9,897 bases of DNA from an uncultured Bacteroidota bacterium (GCA_903912435.1 CAIWHI010000258.1:1-9897); one strand, 5' to 3'. Positions 1 to 6,974 are shown, counted from the stretch's first letter. Made by a program: numbers and translations. The notes: generated by a model from the letters alone, not told the origin.

Positions 1-1483
1 GCAAACCCAGGCAAGCAGCAGTGAGCCAATGACGCACACCAAACTTATTAGCCAATAATAATAAGAGCAACCACAAGTCAAGCCTTAGCGGGCTAACCTG
101 AAATATAGAAGGAAAATCATAACCCTGCACATAAATCCTAACAACTATCAATGCCACCAAAAAGACTACCGAAAGCCCCTTGGTTTTGAACAACGACTCT
201 GAAAAATATAAGCAGCCCAGGAAAAACAGGAAGAAAGCAATATTGGCCAGGTAGGTAAATGAATCCAAACCCCAGCTCATTTTCATCCATATAAGTGCCA
301 GATAAGAAAGAAAAAGGTCGTACTGGAAATAAATCTCGGATACTTTGAAACCATGAAACAAACGCAGAGCAGGATCTAGTACAAATTGAAGGTCGGTAAG
401 ACTAGCAGGACTAAATGAAATGAGTGCCGCATAAGCAGAAAATATGCCTATTAAAAAGAAGGCAAGAATTGGCAATTTCTTATATACGAAATACAATCCT
501 ACACTCAAGCCACTAAACATTAATGCATATACCAATGCTTTGCCACTTGTGGCCGGGGTAACAGGGGGAAAGAAACCTACATTATAAAAATAGAAGGCTG
601 CTACTAGTAGCATCACTGTATATACCCCCATATAGGTGCTCCGGTTCTTGCGAATCTTTACTAATTGAACACTTACCAATAAGGACAAAATAAGGTTCAC
701 GAACATCATTAGATAGAGTACAAAACTCTCAGCCCCATCATGCTCATAAACATATATCCTTATCATGGTGGTAAACTCATATGCAGGTATGTGTGGGTTT
801 AATGACCATATATAATGTGAGCATGCATAAAATGCCATCCATAATACTGCACTTATAGAAATAGTAGAAAGCAGTACTTCTGAAAACCTAAACCTATCAT
901 TATCTGGTAGCGCACTGGTATTCTCATTGGATGGTTTAAGGATGGGTAAAGCAAAGACACCAGCCAATATCAATAAAAACAAAACTACAAAAACGCCAGA
1001 CTTATTCTGGTTCTCAATTGCAGAATCTATATTACCAATATCCTCAGTCAGATTTTTCTCGGGATTGTTCTTTTTCACTATATCCACAAGCCCCTTAGCT
1101 TCTTTCCATTTGTTGGCATTCATGTAAGAGACAAAGAGGTCGTAATAAACGGCAGTAATATTAGGGTCCATCTTTATGGCTTTCTCACCATATTTTACAG
1201 CACTCTCCCAATCCTTCATAGTGGCATTCACATGGCATAGGTAATAATAGGAGACTGCATTTTCCTTTTGACCTAATGCCTGGTCGAGAGTTTTTAGACA
1301 CTCATCATATTTTGCCTCATTGAGTTGCTTAAGCGCAAGATTATTTAGTTCCTGACACTTTACATCATTTCCCTGAGCACCTGAATTGAAGGTGGTAATT
1401 AGAAAAAATAATATTATGCCTACTAATTTACACACACTCCTACCCACTCCCTTTACCGGAAATACCAACTGTGAATTATTCAT
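1..1483 (-). CDS. TPR-containing polytopic membrane protein, possibly GT-C-like glycosyltransferase (partial, runs off left edge)
   Basis: I translated this open frame by hand: 494 codons from the ATG at 1483 to the left edge with no stop, so the C-terminus is missing. Residues 1-37 look like a signal peptide or signal anchor (hydrophobic core about 20-31, possible cleavage after GAQ). Residues 40-140 hold two to three TPR-like helix pairs, for example around 57-70, 90-104 and 111-137. At least eight hydrophobic spans follow, near 164-181, 203-220, 255-273, 286-302, 314-334, 337-354, 412-428 and 436-451. Residues 361-395 (D-x-AL-x-L-x-HG, then QYDLFLSYL) resemble the first-loop pattern of GT-C glycosyltransferases such as PMT/ArnT relatives, but this is only a resemblance. 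The start lies 9 bp after the stop of the upstream methyltransferase gene, so the two are probably co-transcribed. The reading frame is certain; the function is tentative, with an envelope role most likely. Confidence 0.83.
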   Translation of the reverse strand, partial: MNNSQLVFPVKGVGRSVCKLVGIILFFLITTFNSGAQGNDVKCQELNNLALKQLNEAKYDECLKTLDQALGQKENAVSYYYLCHVNATMKDWESAVKYGEKAIKMDPNITAVYYDLFVSYMNANKWKEAKGLVDIVKKNNPEKNLTEDIGNIDSAIENQNKSGVFVVLFLLILAGVFALPILKPSNENTSALPDNDRFRFSEVLLSTISISAVLWMAFYACSHYIWSLNPHIPAYEFTTMIRIYVYEHDGAESFVLYLMMFVNLILSLLVSVQLVKIRKNRSTYMGVYTVMLLVAAFYFYNVGFFPPVTPATSGKALVYALMFSGLSVGLYFVYKKLPILAFFLIGIFSAYAALISFSPASLTDLQFVLDPALRLFHGFKVSEIYFQYDLFLSYLALIWMKMSWGLDSFTYLANIAFFLFFLGCLYFSESLFKTKGLSVVFLVALIVVRIYVQGYDFPSIFQVSPLRLDLWLLLLLLANKFGVRHWLTAACLGL

Positions 1484-1492
1484 TATTACTGC

Positions 1493-2398
1493 TTATTTTT
1501 CTAATATAATACCCATATTTCCTGCCGAAATGGACAATGTTTTATTGTACATTCCCAATCCCTTGAATAAGCCTCTCCAGAAACCTTTGAAAGGTAATGG
1601 TGCCATTCTTACCCAATAACTATACGGATAACCGTTTTTCAGGTCAAACACAGATACGACCTTATAGCCGGCTTTCTTGCACAGTTCAGGCAGGTTTTCT
1701 TTATTAAATAGATAGATATGCTCCACATCAATAATAGGCGATTTTTCACCAAACACCTTAGCTTGTAGTGCCTTGGTATTGTGCATAATAAGGTATGCAT
1801 GGCCACCAGGCTTAGTATTTTCATACATATTCTTTAGCATACCCAAAGGATCGCTTAGATGGTCGAGGGTCTGAAAGCAGGTAATAAGGTCGAAATAGTT
1901 GGCAGGATATAAACCCGGACCATAAAATCCCGTATGGAAATTAGACTGGATGTCCTTACGTGCTATTTCTTTTGCCTCAGTGCTAGGCTCACAACCATAC
2001 ACCTCATCATAACCATTATCCTTCAGCACCTCAAGGAAAAATCCATTACTACAACCAATATCCAGGGCCTTCTTTGTAGTCCATGATTTTACATACTTAG
2101 AAATAGGATTCCAGTAGTCTCTTTTGATGAACTCAGTTTGCTCACCAAAGGTTACAAGGCTAGCCTTGTACAATTGATTAAGAGATTCATCATCTAATAT
2201 CTGACGGGAAAAAATTAATCCGGTCTTCTGGCACTTCACCATTTCGTAGTGAAAATGCTCAGTTGTTCTACGGGCAGAAAATACCTCCGCATTAAGGTCT
2301 TCATCCCTGAAATTTTTCTTATAAAGTACAGGATGGGTTGCAGCATCAGTACCATTGCAAAAAAGGCACTCTTTAGTTATATAATTGTACTTCGCCAT
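1493..2398 (-). CDS. Class I SAM-dependent methyltransferase
   Basis: A 301-residue protein with a Rossmann-type methyltransferase domain over about residues 100-245. Motif I is ALDIGCSNG (111-119), the acidic residue ending strand 2 is E137 in GCEPS, the strand-4 region is DLITCFQTLDHL (170-181), and the post-strand-5 TKPGG turn is at 195-199. This layout matches the Methyltransf_23/Methyltransf_11 group used in polysaccharide, lipid or small-molecule methylation; the substrate cannot be told. The N-terminus has C11-x2-C14 and later C56-QK-T59-G-L-I-F, which looks like the zinc-binding knuckle found before many such domains, except that the usual fourth cysteine is Thr59. The ATG at 2398 is preceded by an A-rich leader, as expected in Bacteroidota. 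It is the first gene of a probable two-gene minus-strand operon with the membrane protein that starts 9 bp downstream, which suggests envelope-related methylation (inference). Confidence 0.9.
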   Translation of the reverse strand: MAKYNYITKECLFCNGTDAATHPVLYKKNFRDEDLNAEVFSARRTTEHFHYEMVKCQKTGLIFSRQILDDESLNQLYKASLVTFGEQTEFIKRDYWNPISKYVKSWTTKKALDIGCSNGFFLEVLKDNGYDEVYGCEPSTEAKEIARKDIQSNFHTGFYGPGLYPANYFDLITCFQTLDHLSDPLGMLKNMYENTKPGGHAYLIMHNTKALQAKVFGEKSPIIDVEHIYLFNKENLPELCKKAGYKVVSVFDLKNGYPYSYWVRMAPLPFKGFWRGLFKGLGMYNKTLSISAGNMGIILEK

Positions 2399-2414
2399 TA
2401 ATTGTTTTTTTTTT
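2399..2414 (-). promoter_or_regulatory. A-rich translation leader with an A10 tract before the methyltransferase start
   Basis: On the minus strand a run of ten A residues (2405-2414) lies 6 bases upstream of the ATG at 2398. No Shine-Dalgarno motif is present. A-rich leaders are the common translation-enhancing element in Bacteroidota. The homopolymer could also vary in length by slippage, but it lies outside the coding frame and could only alter expression level. Confidence 0.4.
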
Positions 2415-2517
2415 AGTTTTTCCAGTGGTTTTTAAAATATTTCAGCTCAAAAAAGCAGTAATTCCGTTTTTCTAAATAGTAAAAATTGCATTACCCTAAT
2501 TTAAGAAGCCGAAGTAA

Positions 2518-2525
2518 CAAAGATA
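2518..2525 (-). promoter_or_regulatory. Candidate -7 promoter element for the methyltransferase operon
   Basis: The minus strand reads TATCTTTG, an exact match to the Bacteroidota -7 consensus TAnnTTTG. The nearest upstream TTG (complement of CAA at 2551-2553) is 25 bp away, longer than the usual 17-21, so the -33 half is weak. Transcription would start near 2510 and give a leader of roughly 110 bases. Confidence 0.3.
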
Positions 2526-2637
2526 ATTGGATTTTTGAAAGTCGGTTATCCAAATAACAATGAAATAATTAAAGATTATTCCGATTGTACCTATAGAGTA
2601 AGCTATTGAGCCGCTGGGAGTAGTGATTAGAACTTAC

Positions 2638-2698
2638 AATAACTGAATAATGTGGCTCCAATCATTGTTATTATAAAAGGAATAAAGCCACCTTTTAT
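2638..2698. repeat. Nested inverted repeats upstream of upp
   Basis: Three inverted repeats overlap here. ATAAAAGG (2673-2680) faces CCTTTTAT (2691-2698) as a perfect 8-bp stem with a 10-base loop. GTGGCT (2652-2657) pairs with AGCCAC (2686-2691). AATAAC (2638-2643) pairs with GTTATT (2667-2672). The second competes with the first because they share base 2691, so alternative folds are possible. They could be part of the upp leader, a palindromic operator, or a decayed short mobile repeat; nothing decides between these. Confidence 0.4.
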
Positions 2699-2779
2699 TT
2701 CACAACTTGTGCAAAACTACCCAGAACCAAATATTGGAATATCGTATCTTGTCTCCAAATAATCTGCAAAAACTATATT

Positions 2780-3430
2780 ATGGTTCATAACCTTAGCAGT
2801 ACTAACAATCTGGTTTCCTGTTGGGTAAGGGAATTGCGCGATGTAACAATCCAAACCGACTCAGCCCGGTTCAGGAGAAACATGGAACGAATTGGTGAGG
2901 TTGCTGCTTACGAAATAAGCAAATTATTGGATTACCAAAAGGTGGCAATAGAAACACCAATTATGGGAACAGTAGGACTGGAACCAGCATCACAACCTGT
3001 ATTGGCAACCATTATGCGCGCAGGCCTACCTCTTTATCAGGGATTGCTTAATTATTTCGACAAGGCTGATAGTGCTTTTATAGGTGCATACAGAAAACAC
3101 AACAGCGATGGTTCATTTGTAATAGACCAACATTATATGGCAAGCCCATCATTAAATGGCCGTCCATTAATCCTCGCCGACCCAATGCTTGCCACAGGGG
3201 CATCTATGGTACTGGCACTAAAATCACTACTTGAATATGACCAGCCCACCCAGTTGCATATAGTTTGCGCGATAGCAAGTAAGGCCGGAATACTCTATTT
3301 AGAAAATAATTTCCCCAATGCGCATATTTGGGTGGCAGCAATAGATGAAACTTTAAATTCAAGTGCTTATATTGTGCCGGGTTTGGGTGATGCCGGCGAT
3401 TTATCGTTCGGAAAAAAAAGACAGCAATAG
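2780..3430 (+). CDS. upp: Uracil phosphoribosyltransferase
   Basis: The 216-residue protein matches the family in length and motifs. The enzyme makes UMP and pyrophosphate from uracil and PRPP in pyrimidine salvage, in the cytosol. The PRPP-binding loop is LILADPMLATGAS (130-142), the MRAGLPL segment (79-85) matches the conserved RAG motif, and the uracil-binding C-terminal signature YIVPGLGDAGDLSFG (197-211) is intact. All key residues appear present, so the enzyme should be active. The start at 2780 lacks a Shine-Dalgarno site, normal for this phylum. The gene is divergent from the methyltransferase operon and is followed after 97 bp by a porP/sprF-like gene that appears to have its own promoter element, so upp is probably its own transcription unit. 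Structured DNA lies about 80 bp upstream. Confidence 0.96.
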   Translation: MVHNLSSTNNLVSCWVRELRDVTIQTDSARFRRNMERIGEVAAYEISKLLDYQKVAIETPIMGTVGLEPASQPVLATIMRAGLPLYQGLLNYFDKADSAFIGAYRKHNSDGSFVIDQHYMASPSLNGRPLILADPMLATGASMVLALKSLLEYDQPTQLHIVCAIASKAGILYLENNFPNAHIWVAAIDETLNSSAYIVPGLGDAGDLSFGKKRQQ

Positions 3431-3442
3431 ACCCAACCAAAA

Positions 3443-3450
3443 TAAATTTG
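3443..3450 (+). promoter_or_regulatory. Candidate -7 element upstream of the first porP/sprF-like gene
   Basis: TAAATTTG matches the Bacteroidota TAnnTTTG consensus exactly and lies just after the upp stop. No TTG is found at the expected -33 distance. A start near 3457 would give a leader of about 70 bases that cuts into the small hairpin at 3449-3471. Confidence 0.35.
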
Positions 3451-3471
3451 CTTATGTCTTGTATATAAGCA
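3449..3471 (+). other. Short hairpin between upp and porP1
   Basis: TGCTTAT (3449-3455) pairs with ATAAGCA (3465-3471) around a 9-base loop. It could slow or end upp transcription, but there is no T-tract after it, so it is not a standard intrinsic terminator. It overlaps the candidate -7 element by two bases. Confidence 0.3.
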
Positions 3472-3527
3472 GGATTTAGTGTAATTTTCCATGTCGGATT
3501 TTATGTGTAATTAGTAAAGACGAAAAA

Positions 3528-4571
3528 ATGAAGAAATTAATACTTGGAATGAGTGTAGCAGTGATGCTTTCTATGTCAGCAAAAGGGCAGGATATTCACT
3601 TTACACAATATTTTACATCTCCGCTTACCTTAAATCCGGCCATGACTGGCTTAGTTACGGAGGATTTAAGATTAGCAGCCAATTACCGTACCCAGTGGGC
3701 ATCAGTTTCACCAAATCCATATACAACCGGAACTTTTTCTTTTGATATTGCTATGCTTAAAAACAAGCTACCTGATGGGGATGCAATGGGACTTGGCATT
3801 ATGGCTTTAAATGATAAATCAGGTTCCGGTGGGTTGAGCAATACAACCATAGGCGGTTCTCTGGCCTACCACAAAGCATTTGGTTTTAGTAAGCAACATA
3901 AAATCTCCCTGGGCGTACAGGGTAATATGGTTCAAAAATCAATTGATTTTAAGAAACTTACTTTTGAAGATGGTTACAATTATGCAGGTAATGTATTCGG
4001 ACCCTCTCCTACTGAGAATTTTGCCAGTCAGTCTATTTCCTATATGGATTTCAATGGGGGTCTAATGTATTCAGGCAGGGTTTACGATCACGTAACTGCT
4101 TATTTCGGATATTCATATTACCATCTTACCCAACCAGTTGAAACTTTCTTAACTGACAAAACACATCCTATTCACCCTAGGCAGTCATTGTATATGGGTG
4201 GAGCTTTCGATTTGAATGAGCGTACAGTACTTTACTCAAGTTTATTGTACCAATCACAGGCCTCTGCTACCGAAGTTTTGATGGGTTCCGCAGTAGGATT
4301 TATATTAAACCCTGGTCATGACCAGGAATTCCAGAAAAATACATTATTGTATTTAGGTGGCTGGTATCGTTTTGGAGATGCATTGGCACCATATATTGCT
4401 ATTGAGTGGGCTAAAATGCGTATAGGTTTGAGTTACGATGTCAATTTATCAAGCTTTACCCCTGCCACAAGTGGTGGTGGTGGTTACGAACTTTCATTAT
4501 TGTTCTTTGGTAGAATCAATAAGCACGAAAGAAACCCAGAATATACCTGGACTTGTCCAAAAATATTCTAA
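3528..4571 (+). CDS. PorP/SprF family type IX secretion outer-membrane protein (copy 1)
   Basis: A 347-residue protein with a signal peptide (KK, hydrophobic stretch, likely cleavage just before QDIHF at residue 21). The mature start QDIHFTQYFTSPLTLNPAMTG is the hallmark of the PorP/SprF family (TIGR03519): QD.HFSQ-like, then the S-P-L-x-L-N-P-A-x-T-G box. The body shows alternating aromatic/hydrophobic strands of a beta barrel, and the end is the family-typical glycine-rich strand, FGRINKHERNP and a C-terminal CPKIF. Family members sit in the outer membrane and help the type IX system secrete or attach particular surface proteins, as SprF does for the adhesin SprB in Flavobacterium. It stands 86 bp before a close paralogue in the same orientation. 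The A-rich leader before the ATG resembles that of the second copy. No large secreted partner gene is adjacent. Family assignment is secure; the specific client is unknown. Confidence 0.94.
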   Translation: MKKLILGMSVAVMLSMSAKGQDIHFTQYFTSPLTLNPAMTGLVTEDLRLAANYRTQWASVSPNPYTTGTFSFDIAMLKNKLPDGDAMGLGIMALNDKSGSGGLSNTTIGGSLAYHKAFGFSKQHKISLGVQGNMVQKSIDFKKLTFEDGYNYAGNVFGPSPTENFASQSISYMDFNGGLMYSGRVYDHVTAYFGYSYYHLTQPVETFLTDKTHPIHPRQSLYMGGAFDLNERTVLYSSLLYQSQASATEVLMGSAVGFILNPGHDQEFQKNTLLYLGGWYRFGDALAPYIAIEWAKMRIGLSYDVNLSSFTPATSGGGGYELSLLFFGRINKHERNPEYTWTCPKIF

Positions 4572-4577
4572 TTATAA

Positions 4578-4600
4578 TACAAGCAGGGCAACCTGTTGTA
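4578..4600 (+). other. GCAA-tetraloop hairpin between the two porP genes
   Basis: TACAA (4578-4582) pairs with TTGTA (4596-4600) and CAGG (4584-4587) with CCTG (4592-4595), closing a GCAA loop (4588-4591) with one bulged G at 4583. It starts 7 bp after the first porP stop. With no T-tract directly after, it is more likely an mRNA processing or 3'-end stability element than a terminator. Confidence 0.4.
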
Positions 4601-4627
4601 ATGAACAAGAAATTTTTAGCTGTTGAA

Positions 4628-4635
4628 TACTTTTC
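4628..4635 (+). promoter_or_regulatory. Near-consensus -7 element upstream of porP copy 2
   Basis: TACTTTTC differs from TAnnTTTG only at the last base. The nearest upstream TTG (4596-4598) is 29 bp away, too far for a normal -33 box. Transcription from the first porP promoter is an equally good explanation for expression of copy 2. Confidence 0.2.
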
Positions 4636-4657
4636 TGTTTTAATAAAAGACTAAAAA

Positions 4658-5698
4658 ATGAAGAGATTACTATTAGGAGTGGGTGTTGCGATGTTGGTGG
4701 GAGGCTCTGCTATGGCACAGGATATACACTTCACCCAATATTTCACATCACCACTTACCCTTAACCCGGCTATGACTGGCCTCGTGTCTGATGACCTGAG
4801 GGCTGCCGCCAATTATAGAACCCAATGGTCAACAGTATCTCCTAATCCATACATTACTGGCACAGTATCATTTGATATAGCTACCCTTAAAGGTAAATTA
4901 CCTGAAGGTGATGCAATAGGTTTAGGTGTTATTGGTCTTTATGACAAATCAGGTTCTGGTGGGTTAACTAATACTACATTTGGTTTTTCAAGTGCTTATC
5001 ATAAGGCTTTTGGACGCGACAGGTTGCAGCATGTGTCATTAGGAATGCAATTGAATATTGTTCAAAAAACTCTTGACTTCCAGAAATTAACTTTCGAAGA
5101 CCAATACGATAGAAATACAGGTACCCTTAATTCTCCAACACATGAGAATTTCAATAAGGTAGATTTGGCTTATGCCGACTGGAATGGCGGTTTAATGTAC
5201 TCAGGCAGGATTCATGACCACGTAACTTTATATGCCGGTTATTCTTATTACCATATGACTCAGCCGGTAGAAAGTTTTCTTGGCGACAATCATCAGATTC
5301 ACTCCCGCCAAACAGGTTATTTAGGTGGTGCAATTGACATGAACGAGCATACAGTATTATATGCAAGTGCATTATATCAAAGCCAGGCGGCTGCCACCGA
5401 AGTGCTATTGGGTACTGCTGTAGGTTTTGTATTGAACCCAGGTCATGATGCTGAATTCCAAAAAAGCACTATCCTTTATTTGGGCGGTTGGTACCGTTAT
5501 GGCGATGCTATTGCGCCTTATATGGGTTTAGAATGGTCTAAAATGCGCTTAGGGATTAGCTACGATGTTAATATCTCCAGCTTCACTCCTGCTACCGGTG
5601 GTGGTGGTGGTTATGAAATTTCATTATTATTCTTTGGTAGAATAAACAAACACGAGCGCAATCCTAATTATAATTGGGCCTGTCCTACGATATTCTAA
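4658..5698 (+). CDS. PorP/SprF family type IX secretion outer-membrane protein (copy 2)
   Basis: A 346-residue paralogue of the preceding gene. It shares the signal peptide layout (cleavage before QDIHF), residues 21-43 are identical in both, and the C-terminal half is nearly superimposable (VLNPGHD, YLGGWYR, EWSKMR, FTPATGGGGGYE, FGRINKHERNP, ending CPTIF). By eye overall identity is about 70%. Differences cluster at residues 107-165 (region after AYHKAFG and after TFED) and around 205-220, which may be surface loops. The predicted role is the same: an outer-membrane helper for type IX secretion or retention of a specific cargo. Its leader before the ATG (A-GAC-x-AAAAA) matches that of copy 1, so the duplication included the translation start region. 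Transcription ends at a strong intrinsic terminator 21 bp after the stop. Confidence 0.94.
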   Translation: MKRLLLGVGVAMLVGGSAMAQDIHFTQYFTSPLTLNPAMTGLVSDDLRAAANYRTQWSTVSPNPYITGTVSFDIATLKGKLPEGDAIGLGVIGLYDKSGSGGLTNTTFGFSSAYHKAFGRDRLQHVSLGMQLNIVQKTLDFQKLTFEDQYDRNTGTLNSPTHENFNKVDLAYADWNGGLMYSGRIHDHVTLYAGYSYYHMTQPVESFLGDNHQIHSRQTGYLGGAIDMNEHTVLYASALYQSQAAATEVLLGTAVGFVLNPGHDAEFQKSTILYLGGWYRYGDAIAPYMGLEWSKMRLGISYDVNISSFTPATGGGGGYEISLLFFGRINKHERNPNYNWACPTIF

Positions 5699-5719
5699 AC
5701 AAAACAAACATCTATTTTG

Positions 5720-5750
5720 AAACCGGCTCTAAGTAGCCGGTTTTGTTTTT
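5720..5750 (+). terminator. Intrinsic terminator after the porP pair
   Basis: AAACCGGCT (5720-5728) pairs perfectly with AGCCGGTTT (5735-5743) around a 6-base loop, and the right arm runs into TTTTGTTTTT. A GC-rich stem with a T-tract is a textbook rho-independent terminator for the plus strand, placed 21 bp after the second porP stop. Confidence 0.92.
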
Positions 5751-5833
5751 GAGACAATCACTACAATTTGCATGCTATATTTACTCGGTATGCCATTATA
5801 ATTCTAATTTAAATCTATATGGTTTTATCTGTT

Positions 5834-5865
5834 TTTGGCAACTACCTGATAATAAGATACTTTTG
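5834..5865 (+). promoter_or_regulatory. Bacteroidota-type promoter of the terC-like gene
   Basis: TTTG (5834-5837) as the -33 box is followed after exactly 20 bp by TACTTTTG (5858-5865), a perfect TAnnTTTG -7 box. Transcription should start around 5872, leaving a leader of about 28 bases. It is the best-formed promoter in the window. A leader this short leaves no room for a manganese (yybP-ykoY) riboswitch, which precedes some TerC-family genes in other phyla. Confidence 0.7.
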
Positions 5866-5899
5866 CACACCCTTTAATTAACAAGCATTAAATTGCCAT

Positions 5900-6682
5900 A
5901 TGACAATGAATGAATTGATAAATGAAATACTTAAAGACCCGATATCGAGCCTGATAATAATTGGTAACCTGGTATTAATAGAAAGTCTTTTATCAATAGA
6001 TAATGCGGTGGTATTAGCAACTATGGTTTTGGCCTTACCACATAACCAAAGAAAAAGGGCATTGAATTATGGCATTGTAGGCGCTTACCTCTTTAGGGGT
6101 ATTTGCTTACTACTTGCTACATATCTCATTAAAATATGGTGGTTAAAGGTAATTGGTGGTGCCTATTTACTATATTTATTGTATGAATGGTTTAAAAAGA
6201 AAAGTGCGAAGAAAAAAGGACATATAGTACATAAAAAGTCTGAAAACGGCCTTTATTCTCTATTTTCAGGTAAAATAGGTCATTTCTGGGCCACGGTCAT
6301 CTCTGTAGAATTGATGGACCTTGCCTTCTCTATGGACAATGTGTTTGCAGCCGTGGCCTTTTCAAACAATATCCTTATTATACTTTGTGGAGTATTTATA
6401 GGTATTCTGGCTATGCGCTTTGTAGCCCAGGCTTTTGTAAAACTCATGGAATTGTACCCTTTTTTGGATACCTGCGCCTATATGGTAATAGGTATACTTG
6501 GTTTCAAACTGGTACTTACACTATATACCCATTTCTACCTCGAAACCGAAGCCACCCATATCCTTCATAGCCACATGGCCGATTGGGTTACGTCTGGCCT
6601 TACTTTGGGTATTTTTGTGGTGCCTATTATAACCAGCCTGGCATTTAATTACCCAGCCAGGAAAAGGAATAAGGGGCTTTGA
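5900..6682 (+). CDS. TerC family integral membrane protein
   Basis: The 260-residue product has about seven membrane spans (near 15-38, 55-77, 82-97, 126-150, 155-178, 192-210 and 229-250) and the two internally repeated TerC acidic motifs: E28-SLLSI-D34-N35 in the first half and E137-LM-D140-LAFSM-D146-N147 in the second. A lysine-rich cytoplasmic loop (99-113) separates the halves. TerC proteins are inner-membrane proteins linked to tellurite resistance. Better studied members (Alx/MntP-type partners, YkoY, YceF/MeeF) export manganese or metallate exoenzymes. A metal-efflux or metallation role is therefore likely but not proven here. No ter cluster genes are nearby, so this is a stand-alone TerC. 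The ATG at 5900 is followed by another at 5906; either could be used. A well-spaced promoter lies immediately upstream. Confidence 0.93.
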   Translation: MTMNELINEILKDPISSLIIIGNLVLIESLLSIDNAVVLATMVLALPHNQRKRALNYGIVGAYLFRGICLLLATYLIKIWWLKVIGGAYLLYLLYEWFKKKSAKKKGHIVHKKSENGLYSLFSGKIGHFWATVISVELMDLAFSMDNVFAAVAFSNNILIILCGVFIGILAMRFVAQAFVKLMELYPFLDTCAYMVIGILGFKLVLTLYTHFYLETEATHILHSHMADWVTSGLTLGIFVVPIITSLAFNYPARKRNKGL

Positions 6683-6683
6683 T

Positions 6684-6974
6684 TAATTGAAATAACCCAG
6701 TGCTCCGGCAAAATATATAGACATATTCACAGATTATGGGTTTAAGAAAATTTTCGGGGAAGAGGCCAATAAAAATTTCCTGATTGATTTTCTTAACTCT
6801 CTATTGCCAGATAGTGTCCATATAAAAGATCTGACATTTAAAAATACGGAACAACTTCCGGTTACCGTTGTTGCCGAAGGCGTATACGATAATACCCGCC
6901 AAAACATCAATAACCCCTACAGTCCACCCCAACTCATCACTGACCAATCGGGCAGTATGAAAGCCCCCGACTAA
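6684..6974 (+). pseudogene. Truncated 5' fragment of an Rpn/PD-(D/E)XK transposase-like gene
   Basis: Positions 6705-6870 align without gaps to 7720-7885 of the intact gene downstream, with about 23 mismatches in 166 bases. The first 21 bases before the start (6684-6704) also match the intact copy's leader. The start codon is lost (CCG replaces ATG at 6705-6707) and the TAA at 6693-6695 blocks read-in. Only about 55 residues of the N-terminal DYGFKKIFGE region remain; the catalytic D and E-x-Q/K residues are absent. Beyond 6870 the frame continues through unrelated sequence to a TAA at 6972-6974. The promoter element of the intact gene is also missing, because homology begins 2 bp after the terC-like stop. 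Of the changed codons after the start, 14 are silent and only 3 alter the residue. The copy therefore diverged while still functional and was truncated later. Confidence 0.88.

Larger units (their letters stand above)
2399..2779. other. Divergent intergenic region between the methyltransferase gene and upp
   Basis: This 381-bp AT-rich spacer contains no convincing gene. It holds the A10 leader and a candidate minus-strand -7 element on the left, and a cluster of inverted repeats (2638-2698) on the right about 80 bp before upp. For upp I found only a near-consensus TATCTTG at 2745-2751 with no properly spaced TTG, so its promoter is not assigned. Confidence 0.6.
3516..5698 (+). repeat. Tandem gene duplication (two porP/sprF copies)
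   Basis: Two head-to-tail units, about 3516-4571 and 4646-5698, encode proteins about 70% identical and nearly equal in length. Many third-base differences show the duplication is old rather than recent. The upstream A-rich leader is conserved in both units. Confidence 0.85.

Noticed and set aside
927..1619. Short plus-strand frames (927-1127 and 1386-1619)
   Set aside because: They are antisense to the minus-strand membrane protein and methyltransferase genes, whose long continuous frames and motifs explain the DNA.
2745..2751. TATCTTG as a -7 box for upp
   Set aside because: It lacks one T of the consensus and has no TTG at a workable distance (the candidates lie 8 and 35 bp upstream).
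3204..3440. Open frame antisense to upp (78 codons), and similar short frames inside porP, terC and mutS2
   Set aside because: They lie wholly inside genes with clear family signatures, have no family resemblance themselves and no supporting start context; they are frame shadows.
5866..5899. Possible yybP-ykoY manganese riboswitch before the TerC-family gene
   Set aside because: The predicted leader from the strong promoter is only about 28 bases, too short for the aptamer, and none of its conserved loops are seen.
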